Origin: JALEFZ01 sp039817415
GTDB lineage: Bacteria; Bacteroidota; Bacteroidia; J057
DNA length: 64,000 nt
Assembly (NCBI GenBank): GCA_039817415.1
Contig: JBCBVV010000007.1
Location: forward strand, 124,001 to 188,000
Direction: 5' to 3'
The notes below the pieces were generated by a model. The model saw only the letters and a list, made by a program, of their open reading frames with translations. It ran no database searches and was not told where the DNA came from. Of this stretch, positions 17,727-25,793 are shown piece by piece (positions within the stretch are counted from its first letter, which is position 1; each line of letters starts with the position of its first letter). The position numbers were made by a program, and so were the translations under genes.

Positions 17727-18283
17727 TTGGCTGATTTGGCGTCTAGTAACGACCAGGCGCGGTTAAATTGTTCTTCAGTGAAGGGATTCTTGATTCCATT
17801 TTCTACTTCAGCCATGGCCATAACCAAGGCTTTGATAGGCTCTCTTTCCCAGTAAAGGAAAGGAAATAGGATAGTCCGTTTCTTTACATGGTCGATGTAA
17901 TGCTGGACTTCTTGAGAGGTGTTTTCTCCCATAGGAGCCCATCGATGGATGATGCCTTCTACACTTGTAAGGCCATACTTGAACCAATAGGTCCGGAGGA
18001 TCCTGATCATGGCACGAATCCCATATACCATGTCGCAAAACTGCTCAAAGGTCCCATCATCATTCACCTGGTGGTTGATCTTCCCAACCCAGTTGGTATG
18101 AGTCTTTTTGACATTGCCGGGATTGTTGTTCCGGATACCACGAGGTAGGGATATGGAGTTGCCCAGGACGTTTCTACGCCCTGAGCGATTAGAGGAGTTT
18201 GCAACGGTACTTTTGTTTCGTCCCAATCCTTTGGAAGCCAGAACTAGAAATGCTGGCACCAATAAAAGACCTAGTTTTTTCAT
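17720..18283 (-). CDS. Muralytic protein of the 'structural protein P5' type (R-G-I-R-N-N-N-P-G-N)
   Basis: A 187-aa protein with an N-terminal hydrophobic signal or anchor (L-G-L-L-L-V-P-A-F-L-V-L-A) and then the motif R-G-I-R-N-N-N-P-G-N-V at residues ~48-58. Later come Y-G-I-R-A-M-I-R-I-L-R-T-Y and I-I-H-R-W-A-P. This motif set is typical of phage-associated proteins often annotated as structural protein P5 or transglycosylase-like, thought to cut peptidoglycan during entry or exit. It overlaps the 697-aa gene by seven bases. The presence of this gene is the strongest single sign that the operon builds a virus-like particle. Confidence 0.75.
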   Translation of the reverse strand: MKKLGLLLVPAFLVLASKGLGRNKSTVANSSNRSGRRNVLGNSISLPRGIRNNNPGNVKKTHTNWVGKINHQVNDDGTFEQFCDMVYGIRAMIRILRTYWFKYGLTSVEGIIHRWAPMGENTSQEVQHYIDHVKKRTILFPFLYWEREPIKALVMAMAEVENGIKNPFTEEQFNRAWSLLDAKSANC

Positions 18284-18287
18284 GATC

Positions 18288-19052
18288 CTAGAGTTTAGAT
18301 ACTAGCATTTGAATGACACGCTCATCCAGATCTGCCAGCTTTTGTAATTGCTCCGGCTCGATCCTTGAAAGCTTCTCCATCAAGGGAATGGTCTTCATTT
18401 CTATCTTATTGGCTATCATTTGAACATGCTCAGTAATAGCCTCTGTTGCTTCATCAGTTTCTTCCTCGCTTATCTCTGGACCAGAAATGTTGGCGGTAGA
18501 AACAGGAGCTGGAGGGACGGTGGATCCTGAAGATACATCTGCTCCAAACAGATTCTTTTCAATCATTCTTTCCACCAGTTTATCAGCGAAAAAGGAGAAC
18601 TTCCCCATTCCACTTTTGGCATCCTCCAGATCCTTCTTCAGTTCAGATATCTCACGGTCTTTTTCAGCTAGTCTTTGCTCAGTTTTGAACTGCTCTAGCT
18701 TGGCTTCAAACTTGGCTTCCATCTGAGAGGCAAGGTTACCAATAGCACTTTCAACCTGAAGTTCTCCTCCATGCCCTTGGCTTTCAGCCCGTTTCATAAA
18801 CTTGATCACCTTAGTTGCAGTAGTGGCTGAAGGAGCAGGTTTGAGCTTGGCGGTATAAGCGCCAGGATCTGCTTTTGACATGAAGTTTTGAAACATCTCT
18901 GCAGCACTCTCTTTCGATATTTCTTCGAAGTTGTCAATGCGGTCTAGAGAACTAAAACAAGGCTGCTTACCATGAGTACTATGACCGTAGTAAACCATGA
19001 TGACACGATGGCCGGTTTCAATGATTTCGCTGTAAACTCCTTCTACATTCAT
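18288..19052 (-). CDS. Coiled-coil particle protein (254 aa)
   Basis: The first ~60 residues include a compact, strand-rich start (V-I-M-V-Y-Y-G-H-S-T-H-G-K-Q-P-C-F). Residues ~105-150 are a long charged coiled coil (E-A-K-F-E-A-K-L-E-Q-F-K-T-E, then D-R-E-I-S-E-L-K-K-D-L-E-D-A). A flexible P/S/T-rich linker leads to an acidic patch (S-E-E-E-T-D-E-A) and a second helical region with heptads. This layout is common for scaffolding or vertex-linking proteins, but no family was recognised. It is tightly packed in the operon: four bases to the next gene and three from the previous one. Confidence 0.65.
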   Translation of the reverse strand: MNVEGVYSEIIETGHRVIMVYYGHSTHGKQPCFSSLDRIDNFEEISKESAAEMFQNFMSKADPGAYTAKLKPAPSATTATKVIKFMKRAESQGHGGELQVESAIGNLASQMEAKFEAKLEQFKTEQRLAEKDREISELKKDLEDAKSGMGKFSFFADKLVERMIEKNLFGADVSSGSTVPPAPVSTANISGPEISEEETDEATEAITEHVQMIANKIEMKTIPLMEKLSRIEPEQLQKLADLDERVIQMLVSKL

Positions 19053-19055
19053 ATG

Positions 19056-19307
19056 CTAAGTATGGGTTGAAACGATGACCAATTCTGATCCCGAACCTTC
19101 CAGGTCAAATCGCACCTGGTCGGTAAAGCGGTAGTACAAATCCCTGCCCAGGCATTCGAAGTGAATGCTTTCCCCAGCGAGTAACCGGATTAGGCCAATT
19201 CTGACAGAACTGGAGCCCTGATTCCGAAACTCAACTGTAAGGCCTTGGACATCCAGCTTTTTTCCTTTTCTCACTACTTGAGTGCTGGTAACAATGGGTC
19301 GGTTCAT
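19056..19307 (-). CDS. Small beta-rich particle protein (83 aa)
   Basis: An all-strand pattern: V-R-K-G-K-K-L-D-V-Q-G-L-T-V-E-F-R-N-Q-G, S-V-R-I-G-L-I-R-L-L, E-S-I-H-F-E-C, then R-F-D-L-E-G-S-G-S-E-L-V-I-V-S. It has no signal peptide, no Cys pair and no catalytic motif. Such short beta-sandwich-like proteins occur as minor capsid or decoration proteins; here that is inferred from the context only. Two-base spacing to its neighbour 19310-19693 suggests a stoichiometric pair. Confidence 0.6.
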   Translation of the reverse strand: MNRPIVTSTQVVRKGKKLDVQGLTVEFRNQGSSSVRIGLIRLLAGESIHFECLGRDLYYRFTDQVRFDLEGSGSELVIVSTHT

Positions 19308-19309
19308 GC

Positions 19310-19693
19310 TTACTTCCTGTCATAGGCAATCGTCAGCAAGACTGCTGTGTTTGCCACAATCACGGATCCCTGGGGAAACTCGATGTAGGACTTTTGCCAG
19401 TTGATATTTTTGAGATCAAGTGGAATGAAATGAAGCAAAGGTGTACCAGCTGCGATCAGCAAGGTGTCCAGTTTCCATTCCTGTCGAATGTCATTTTGAT
19501 TATCCCTCAGGTTCAAGACCACATTGGAAGGATCAATAGTTGACTTTCCCTCCAGGGTGGAGCCACCTGAAGGATGAGCGATAATGCCTCTGATCCTTCG
19601 ACCTTGAAGCAAAGGCTGGTTTTCCAGGCTATATCGGAGCTGGCCAGGTACCAGGTTGATACCAACCAGTTGAGTATGTGAAATCGCGTACAT
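19310..19693 (-). CDS. Beta-rich particle protein (127 aa), single-jelly-roll candidate
   Basis: The length and the strand spacing (L-V-G-I-N-L-V, L-R-Y-S-L, I-R-G-I-I-A-H, N-V-V-L-N-L-R, W-K-L-D-T-L-L-I, I-E-F-P-Q-G-S-V-I-V-A, L-L-T-I-A-Y) allow eight strands, about the minimum for a single jelly roll. There are no helices longer than a few turns and no Cys. No sequence family was recognised. Placed next to the candidate main shell protein, a minor capsid or penton role is a reasonable hypothesis to test by structure prediction. Confidence 0.6.
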   Translation of the reverse strand: MYAISHTQLVGINLVPGQLRYSLENQPLLQGRRIRGIIAHPSGGSTLEGKSTIDPSNVVLNLRDNQNDIRQEWKLDTLLIAAGTPLLHFIPLDLKNINWQKSYIEFPQGSVIVANTAVLLTIAYDRK

Positions 19694-19758
19694 AGGATTG
19701 AATTAAAAGAAGGAGGGCAAGAGGCCCTCCTTTACCTCACTATAAATGAAAATCCCCA

Positions 19759-20406
19759 CTATCTGCGATAAGATCCTTTGGCTGCACCTTCCACCAGGAA
19801 GCCATCCAAAAAGAGGGCGACTTTGTTGGTTACACCCTCAGTTCCATTGTCCAGGTCAATACCCGTAAAGGTTGGAATCTCCAGGTTGAACTCGTTCTTC
19901 GAAGCACCGTCAATGACAAGGCGATTGGGTAGTTCTACCAAGCCGTAATCGAGTCCATAGCTCGAATTGGGAATAGTACCAGATTGCTGCGTTTCGGGTA
20001 CATGGCGGAATTTCTGGGTAGCCAAGGAATCCATCATGACCACATTGTCAGTCTGGTATTTCAGCAATCCTTGATAGATTACCTCCAGATCTTTAACTGT
20101 TCCGCCGGCAAATACAGTCCCGTTTGGGAAGGTCTGTAAAACTGCTGTACCTGGTTTGGCGTCGTCATCTGCAAAGATGTATAGACCGGCACAAACCACA
20201 ACGAACTTATCTGTTCGGCTGAGGTATTGTTGAGGAAGCGATGGAATCCCTTGTTCAGCCAAGAAGCGGAATAGGTAATTCGATTGGTTATTGGCCAGGA
20301 CCTGATCCTGACGAAGGAATGATTGGGCAATGACGTGGCCTTTGTAATCTCTCTGGAGTCTTTCAAAAACCTGACGGTAGCGCCCTACTTTACTTGTTTC
20401 TAACAT
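19759..20406 (-). CDS. 215-aa particle protein, candidate major shell protein
   Basis: A soluble protein without signal or membrane segment. The N-terminal ~60 residues are helical (R-Y-R-Q-V-F-E-R-L-Q-R-D-Y, then Q-S-N-Y-L-F-R-F-L-A-E-Q-G). The remainder is strand-rich (K-F-V-V-V-C-A-G-L-Y-I-F-A-D-D-D, G-L-V-E-L-P-N-R-L-V-I-D-G, K-V-A-L-F-L-D-G-F-L-V-E-G). It is the largest soluble protein in the middle of the operon and is flanked by smaller beta proteins, the position where major capsid genes usually lie. It is shorter than typical double-jelly-roll capsid proteins, so the fold is an open question. A hydrophobic ending and a basic tail (S-Y-R-R) complete it. Confidence 0.6.
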   Translation of the reverse strand: MLETSKVGRYRQVFERLQRDYKGHVIAQSFLRQDQVLANNQSNYLFRFLAEQGIPSLPQQYLSRTDKFVVVCAGLYIFADDDAKPGTAVLQTFPNGTVFAGGTVKDLEVIYQGLLKYQTDNVVMMDSLATQKFRHVPETQQSGTIPNSSYGLDYGLVELPNRLVIDGASKNEFNLEIPTFTGIDLDNGTEGVTNKVALFLDGFLVEGAAKGSYRR

Positions 20407-20463
20407 TTGCTTGTTTGTTGTAAAGAGTGATTAGAAATATGAAAACAGTAAGCGAGGGCCAGA

Positions 20464-20931
20464 TCAATACATCTTTGCCTGGGCTCCCATAACTCTGTCC
20501 TGGACTTCATCATAGCCCATGACTGCGTTGTCGTATTTGTCGATGGCATATCCGGAAACCCCTTCTTCCACCAGGTAATCTTCCTGGTAGGCATAGCCAA
20601 TACCCGGATTTCCTTGTCCTCCCATTCGAGCGAAGACATCATTGAAGATATCTCCCACGAAATGCTGGCCAGCAACAGCGACGATGCCGTCTCCTAGGCC
20701 TTCAATGAATTGGCTGGTTTGTCCTTTCTTCTTGCCCTTCATCATGCCGAGGACGACATCCGGACCAAACAAACCAATCCCCATGGCAGCCAAATGCTTG
20801 AGTTTGGCGTCGGCTTGCTTGTAGACCATGGGTACTAGCTTTTCTGTAATGGCAGCAGAAGCGCTCCCCCCAACGACCAGACCGGCAGTTCTTGGGACCT
20901 TATCCATTACCTTGATTTTTCCAATTTTCAT
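20464..20931 (-). CDS. Membrane-interacting particle protein (155 aa), Gly/Ala-rich helices
   Basis: Residues ~13-35 (T-A-G-L-V-V-G-G-S-A-S-A-A-I) and ~45-65 (L-A-A-M-G-I-G-L-F-G-P-D-V-V-L-G-M) are small-residue hydrophobic segments able to insert in a membrane. Lys-rich stretches (K-G-K-K-K-G-Q) and another hydrophobic patch (G-D-G-I-V-A-V-A-G-Q-H-F-V-G-D-I-F) follow. The C-terminal third is acidic with many Tyr (Y-A-Y-Q-E-D-Y-L, Y-A-I-D-K-Y-D). Proteins of this kind occur in the inner membrane of tailless viruses; no homologue was recognised by eye. It is followed 57 bases later by the candidate shell protein gene. Confidence 0.6.
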   Translation of the reverse strand: MKIGKIKVMDKVPRTAGLVVGGSASAAITEKLVPMVYKQADAKLKHLAAMGIGLFGPDVVLGMMKGKKKGQTSQFIEGLGDGIVAVAGQHFVGDIFNDVFARMGGQGNPGIGYAYQEDYLVEEGVSGYAIDKYDNAVMGYDEVQDRVMGAQAKMY

Positions 20932-20991
20932 GTATCTGTTATGTTTCAGATGATCAAATGATTATTTCATCCAGGAGAATGCTCGCAAGCC

Positions 20992-21162
20992 CTAGCGCTT
21001 ATTTCGAAGCTTCTGGATCAGTTTCTTCTTTGTGGTCTGGGCATTCTCGAATGACTTCTTGTCCTTTGCCCACTGATTGAGCCTTGACTCATAATTCTTC
21101 CAGGTCTGAAGAGAAGCCGTTGTCTTTGGCGCTTTGGGTTTTTTTCTGCGAAACTTCGCCAT
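20992..21162 (-). CDS. Very basic 56-aa protein of the particle operon
   Basis: A short frame beginning M-A-K-F-R-R-K-K-P-K-A-P-K-T-T and ending L-I-Q-K-L-R-N-K-R. It has 14 Lys and 5 Arg against only 3 acidic residues in 56. It lies in the otherwise empty 274-base gap between two operon genes, on the same strand, with an ATG start and TAG stop. The charge and predicted helices suggest nucleic-acid binding or condensation inside a particle. No family was recognised. Confidence 0.7.
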   Translation of the reverse strand: MAKFRRKKPKAPKTTASLQTWKNYESRLNQWAKDKKSFENAQTTKKKLIQKLRNKR

Positions 21163-21205
21163 GGTTATTTCTATTAAAGGTGAATATGAACACAGCCAGT
21201 CAGAC

Positions 21206-22699
21206 CTACTTCATCAGAAGAAAGGCAGCGACCAGACCGATGGGTAACAGTTTACTGAGTCCTCCTGCAGGGCCAGGGACATGATTGGTGGACGAAGAAT
21301 TCATAGGAAGTTGGCCAGGGCTGGGGCTTCCTCCTGTAGTTGGGAAAGATCCTCTTGGGGTTTTCCTTTTACTTTCATTCTCTAGGCCATTTTGTAGGGT
21401 TCCATCAGCACCCTCAAAGTCATGATTGAGATCTGGCATGTCGCCAGCACTGATGTTTCCAGCCTCTTCTTTTCTTGCTTGGAAGAGTTCAATAATCTTC
21501 CCAACAATACTGGTGATGTAGGGAAGAATAGCTGCGAATTGGATTGCGCCTACAGCTGGCGTAAACCTTCCTTTGCTCGCATCTGAAATGGCTTTTTCGG
21601 GTGTTTTCTTCATCTGAGAGATGATGCCATTTCTGGCAATCTCCATTAGGGTACTTTCCTCCATTCCCAAGTTGGTCGTGATGAAACGAGCCAGCTTCAG
21701 GGCTTTGTTGCGTTTGGCTTTCACCTTGGCCGGTAGGCGTTGAATCAGCCTTTGATCCTTGATAAAGAGGTAGAGGAAGGCAGGAGCAATTCTGGGCAGC
21801 AAGGTCTTCAATAGTACATTCGCAAAGGCCTGTTGAGTCTTGTTGAAAGCGGCTTTGGCCGCATCTACCCCTTTTCTGATTCGATCACCCACTTTCCCCA
21901 GGAAGTCTCCAACTTTGCCGAAGACGTTGTTCACTTGGGCTGTCTTGGCCCTTTCAGCGAGGGCATAGACTGCATTGGAATTCCCTCCAGCTTGCAAAGC
22001 ATCTGTCAGGAAGATAAGGTCTCGATCAAAGGCTGATGTGCGGAACAATTGGCGTTCAAGCGCGAGTCGTTCTCGCTTCAAGGCCAGCTCTAGCATTCCC
22101 TGGTTGATGGGAGAGGAATCAGACTCTTCTTCCAGCCTGATCATTTCGTTGATATAGTCATCGACTTTTCCGATGCCGGAAAGACGGCTGATCTGCGTCA
22201 TGTCTTTGATTTTTTTGTGCTCGGGATGTTCTGTATTGGGTTTGGGTAGACAGGGATCGATGGGGTATTCCTGTCCATCGATCAGAGCTACGGGATATAC
22301 ATGTCTGGCTTTGTTTCCTGATCTAGCAGAGAAACGAACCTTGTGCGGAATCTTCAGACAGTTCATGAATGAACAAGCCAGGATTGTGAAGCCTTTGCAA
22401 TCACAGAATTGATCATGAAGCACCCTGGAGGGCGTCTTGATCCACTGTTCTCCTTGAGGATCCTCTATGTATTGAATATGAGATCGAATGAAAGAATGGA
22501 TGTTATCCGCTGTGGTCCTTTGGCACTTTCCCTTCAGCTCTGGAGCTAGTTGGTGAACCTGGTCGGAAGAGCGCTCAATCTCAGAGATAACTTGCTCTGT
22601 AATATGCTCTGTAAAGCCTCCTTGATTCATGATGGAGCTTTTCAAATCAGGCTGAGGTACCAGCTGTTGAGCTCGTTCGATGCTGATCAACTTATCCAT
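21206..22699 (-). CDS. Transglutaminase-like cysteine protein with C-terminal membrane segment (497 aa)
   Basis: The N-terminal ~160 residues hold a Cys-His-Asp arrangement of the transglutaminase/papain-like type: C101 in F-C-D-C-K-G-F-T, H133 in A-R-H-V-Y-P-V-A and D148 in Y-P-I-D-P-C. A long helical middle follows (residues ~190-400), including hydrophobic stretches around A-P-A-F-L-Y-L-F-I. A P/S/G/N-rich linker then leads to a final hydrophobic helix (L-L-P-I-G-L-V-A-A-F-L-L-M-K). The enzyme could cross-link or cut proteins or peptidoglycan peptides during particle assembly or entry. It overlaps the upstream 158-aa gene by eight bases. Confidence 0.7.
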   Translation of the reverse strand: MDKLISIERAQQLVPQPDLKSSIMNQGGFTEHITEQVISEIERSSDQVHQLAPELKGKCQRTTADNIHSFIRSHIQYIEDPQGEQWIKTPSRVLHDQFCDCKGFTILACSFMNCLKIPHKVRFSARSGNKARHVYPVALIDGQEYPIDPCLPKPNTEHPEHKKIKDMTQISRLSGIGKVDDYINEMIRLEEESDSSPINQGMLELALKRERLALERQLFRTSAFDRDLIFLTDALQAGGNSNAVYALAERAKTAQVNNVFGKVGDFLGKVGDRIRKGVDAAKAAFNKTQQAFANVLLKTLLPRIAPAFLYLFIKDQRLIQRLPAKVKAKRNKALKLARFITTNLGMEESTLMEIARNGIISQMKKTPEKAISDASKGRFTPAVGAIQFAAILPYITSIVGKIIELFQARKEEAGNISAGDMPDLNHDFEGADGTLQNGLENESKRKTPRGSFPTTGGSPSPGQLPMNSSSTNHVPGPAGGLSKLLPIGLVAAFLLMK

Positions 22700-23168
22700 T
22701 CTGTACCTCCCCTCCTTCGTACCACAGATCCACTATCGAATCAATGGGATACTGAACCCCATTGAGTTTCAAGCTGCCTCTTAGGTGTACTTCAGTCTTA
22801 ATCTGCTGCTTTTTGATTTTGTCCTGGATCATGTCCAGCCCCGCTGTGATTAGGGAAAGATTGTTGAATTCCATCGGGATCCGGACATCTCTTCGACTTT
22901 TCCCCTGAACAGGGATTCTTTCCGGAATGGTTACGGTTGAAATCTGTGTGCCTTGATATGACACAATAATGAAAAGCTCTGAGAAGTTGAGAGAGGTAGG
23001 TGCTGGGTTAGATAGAGTCATAACCAGCTCAGCTTGGGTGCTGGCCAGCTTGAGTTTTTGGATGGCGAAAGACTTGACCTCATACAATAAGTCATAGACT
23101 GCAGAGGCAGTTCTGCTGAAATAGACTAGTGCGCCAACGCCCAATATGATCCACCAGGGTAGTTTCAT
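22692..23168 (-). CDS. Membrane-anchored LEA14/WHy-like beta-sandwich protein (158 aa), first gene of particle operon
   Basis: An N-terminal membrane helix (W-W-I-I-L-G-V-G-A-L-V-Y-F) is followed by a ~110-residue beta domain: L-V-M-T-L-S-N-P-A-P-T-S-L-N-F-S-E-L, I-V-S-Y-Q-G-T-Q-I-S-T-V, I-P-V-Q-G-K-S-R-R-D-V-R-I-P, and T-E-V-H-L-R-G-S-L-K-L-N-G-V-Q-Y-P-I. The order (a strand with N-P, a second strand, a strand pair ending in a V-D-L-W-Y-E-G edge) fits LEA type 2 / WHy domains, which are found in stress proteins and some phage or pilus proteins. It would be the promoter-proximal gene, with ~217 bases of upstream non-coding DNA. Confidence 0.65.
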   Translation of the reverse strand: MKLPWWIILGVGALVYFSRTASAVYDLLYEVKSFAIQKLKLASTQAELVMTLSNPAPTSLNFSELFIIVSYQGTQISTVTIPERIPVQGKSRRDVRIPMEFNNLSLITAGLDMIQDKIKKQQIKTEVHLRGSLKLNGVQYPIDSIVDLWYEGGEVQNG

Positions 23169-23385
23169 TGCCCTGATGATACGAGCAGATTAAGGGATTT
23201 TCTTTGATCGTGAAAAAAGTTGAGGAAACATGACAATATTTTTAATTCCACGAAATCTCGATGAAAAGTAAACCTCCAATCTCGCAGTAATCAATCTATT
23301 ACTTCACTTTCAATGCCTAGCCCTTCAAAGAATGTCTTGATTAAGGTTAGAATTTACATTCAAAGTGATTTCATGTAAGTTCTTT
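23169..23385. other. Upstream region of the particle operon, non-coding
   Basis: No credible ORF was found. It separates the end of the Roco gene from the first particle gene and is more A/T-rich than the operon. It must hold the promoter of the 12-gene operon unless transcription reads through from the Roco gene; I could not assign promoter boxes with confidence. Confidence 0.35.
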
Positions 23386-25680
23386 TTATTCCTTTTTCTT
23401 TTTTATCCTCTTCCTTAGACCTTCAATAATAGCATTCAAATCTACTCCTAATCCCATGATACTAGGCTTGAGTAGAAGATACTTATCAAGTCTTGTTTCA
23501 GCCTCTTCGCGACTCATAGTCTTAATTAATTTTTGGAGCTCTACCAACTCCCTTTTTATCTCTATTGCCTCGTTTTCATCTGATTGTACGTATCCCAAGA
23601 CTTGTTTAACATTTACAAATGATTTAAGTCCGTCGGGAATAAATTGAGATACTCCTGCTGATTCTTGGAAAACTAGGTTTTCATAGCTTACTGAAACCAG
23701 CTTAGTTGCCGGACTTTTACCAGTGAGTATAATTCTAGTATCACATTCTAGATTCGTGAATTCAGAATTTAGCCTTTGAATTGCATCATTAATAATTGAA
23801 AAGAAGGACCTACGATATTTACCTGCTAACGAAACTTTGATCCTCTTTTCCTCGAAATCTTCTTTAATTATTGCGTATGCGTCGAATAGAGGGTGAGAGA
23901 GAACTACACCAGAACGCCATTTCAAATTATCATAGATATATTGATGAAATTGGACAATTAGTCTTGGTAGAATAGATTTTGGTAGAAAGTCATATATAAA
24001 GACTGTTTGTAATTCTTCCTCTACATAGATTTCTGGTTCTTCAACTGGTAGGAGATCTGGTACTAAAATAGATTGATTATCAATCTTATAGCAAATTTGA
24101 AACTTCTCCATTATTGATTTCAGGTAATGATACTTCTCTCGAGGATAAATTTGAGGATTTAAGACAGCATGAAAGTCATTGTTTTTAAAAACACCACCAT
24201 GGTCTGATAAAATTCTAGAGTTAATTATTTTATAGATTCCTTCCGTCAACCAGTGAGGATTAATTACGTTGGTGTCAGCGAGATCAAAGTCCTTGAAGTT
24301 TAAGACAACTCCTAAATCATGAAGAACTTGGATTAATAGATTCTGGTGTGACTGATATTTAACATTATTCTTGACACAAATTTTTCTGAACTCACTAAAC
24401 GAAATGAAATTGTCAGTTGATGCCTCAATTTTCTTTTTAATAGTTAGCCATTTTTTATTCCATAAAGACTTTAATATTTCAACTTTTGATGACGCATCTT
24501 TTAATGCCTTCGTAAATTCTTTTAAGCCTTCTTTAGTCTTACAGGAGACTCGATAGAAGCTGTGAATGTTTGGATATTTTTCTTTTAAAAACCTTTGATT
24601 TAGCCGGTAACCTGGATTCTCATCAATTTTATTGATGACAACTATTATAGGAGAATTACCTCCAAAGCTAGAAATGTGCTTTAGCCAATACTCAATTCTA
24701 GAGTCTTTTCTACAGTCAACTACAACCACATATAAAGATCTTTGCGAAAGGAAGAATTGATGAGTGGCATGCATGATTTGTTGTCCTCCAAAGTCCCATA
24801 GATTAATTTTGTATTTCTCACCTTTGCGGATGAATTTAATGGAAGAGATATTAATCCCGTGTGTTTGCGGTTCGAACTCATTAAACTCATCTCCCTTGAT
24901 TGATTTTAATAATGATGTTTTTCCTGATGCACCATCACCAACAAATATTGTTTTAATTTCATTCAGGCTTGCTGAATCCTCTAAAACCTGGTCCATATAA
25001 TTTCTCAGGTCTCCAAAAGTATTATCCATAAACTCCAATGGAGGAAAGATTAGTGGATTTCCATACAAAAATAAACTTCCACCAAAGTCTTTTGGATAAA
25101 GTTTAAAGTCATTTGAATCTTCCGTTAATGAAATATCACGTTTCCACGCTTTTTTCAGGACTGCGGTATCATGTTTTTCTTCTAGTTTGGAATGGCGAAA
25201 GAAACGATTAGGGAGAATCTCAATTTGATTATGAGAAAGATCTAATAATTCTAGCTGAGGACATGCACTGATATTTAGATCACTTACATCTCTTATTTTG
25301 TTATTCCTCAGGCTTAGTTCGAGGACTGAAGCTGGAAGCTGAAACTTGGGATCAATAACTTTTATTTTACTATCCGTAAATGAAAACTGAGTTAATTTAG
25401 AAAGTCCTGAAAAATTAAAGTCCAATACATGGCAACGACAATTTTCGAAAATGAGGAATTCTAGATCCTTGAAAAGCAGGAGGTGTTCTCTCAGTAGATC
25501 AAACTCTATGGAAGTGAATCTTAGATCTGTTATATAATTTCTCCTTTCATCATAGACAATAGATCGTCTAGGGTCTATATCATTTGTAAAGTCATTCATT
25601 ACCTCGTCTGCAAGCGCTGCCATACTGTCTACAGGAGTAATTCCAGTTAGATCTTCTAGTATTTTGAGTAAGGATTCCAT
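23386..25680 (-). CDS. LRR-Roc-COR (Roco) GTPase, 764 aa
   Basis: Leucine-rich repeats cover residues ~65-185 (L-E-L-S-L-R-N-N-K-I, then L-E-L-L-D-L-S-H-N-Q-I-E-I-L-P). A Roc GTPase domain follows: P-loop G248-D-G-A-S-G-K-T-S256, switch motif D296-F-G-G-Q and N350-K-I-D. The COR dimerisation domain runs from ~residue 430. A helical, Lys-rich C-terminus (L-R-K-R-I-K-K-K-K-E) ends the protein. Roco proteins switch between GTP- and GDP-bound dimers; bacterial ones have no settled role, though several large-NTPase relatives act in immunity. No C-terminal kinase or other effector is visible. The DNA is clearly more A/T-rich than the particle operon, which suggests separate acquisition within the element. 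Confidence 0.92.
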   Translation of the reverse strand: MESLLKILEDLTGITPVDSMAALADEVMNDFTNDIDPRRSIVYDERRNYITDLRFTSIEFDLLREHLLLFKDLEFLIFENCRCHVLDFNFSGLSKLTQFSFTDSKIKVIDPKFQLPASVLELSLRNNKIRDVSDLNISACPQLELLDLSHNQIEILPNRFFRHSKLEEKHDTAVLKKAWKRDISLTEDSNDFKLYPKDFGGSLFLYGNPLIFPPLEFMDNTFGDLRNYMDQVLEDSASLNEIKTIFVGDGASGKTSLLKSIKGDEFNEFEPQTHGINISSIKFIRKGEKYKINLWDFGGQQIMHATHQFFLSQRSLYVVVVDCRKDSRIEYWLKHISSFGGNSPIIVVINKIDENPGYRLNQRFLKEKYPNIHSFYRVSCKTKEGLKEFTKALKDASSKVEILKSLWNKKWLTIKKKIEASTDNFISFSEFRKICVKNNVKYQSHQNLLIQVLHDLGVVLNFKDFDLADTNVINPHWLTEGIYKIINSRILSDHGGVFKNNDFHAVLNPQIYPREKYHYLKSIMEKFQICYKIDNQSILVPDLLPVEEPEIYVEEELQTVFIYDFLPKSILPRLIVQFHQYIYDNLKWRSGVVLSHPLFDAYAIIKEDFEEKRIKVSLAGKYRRSFFSIINDAIQRLNSEFTNLECDTRIILTGKSPATKLVSVSYENLVFQESAGVSQFIPDGLKSFVNVKQVLGYVQSDENEAIEIKRELVELQKLIKTMSREEAETRLDKYLLLKPSIMGLGVDLNAIIEGLRKRIKKKKE

Positions 25681-25793
25681 TGAAATTATTTGGAGGTTAT
25701 AATACTATAATGATGACCAAATAGATTAATTGGTTGAAATTTTTAATTCTCCAAAAGATGAATCATTGAGCTACTGGTATTAGGTCTTACTCC

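Noticed and set aside
15030..23168. Tailed prophage or contractile injection system
   Set aside because: No terminase, portal, sheath, baseplate, tape-measure or AAA+ injector motif was seen in any of the twelve genes.
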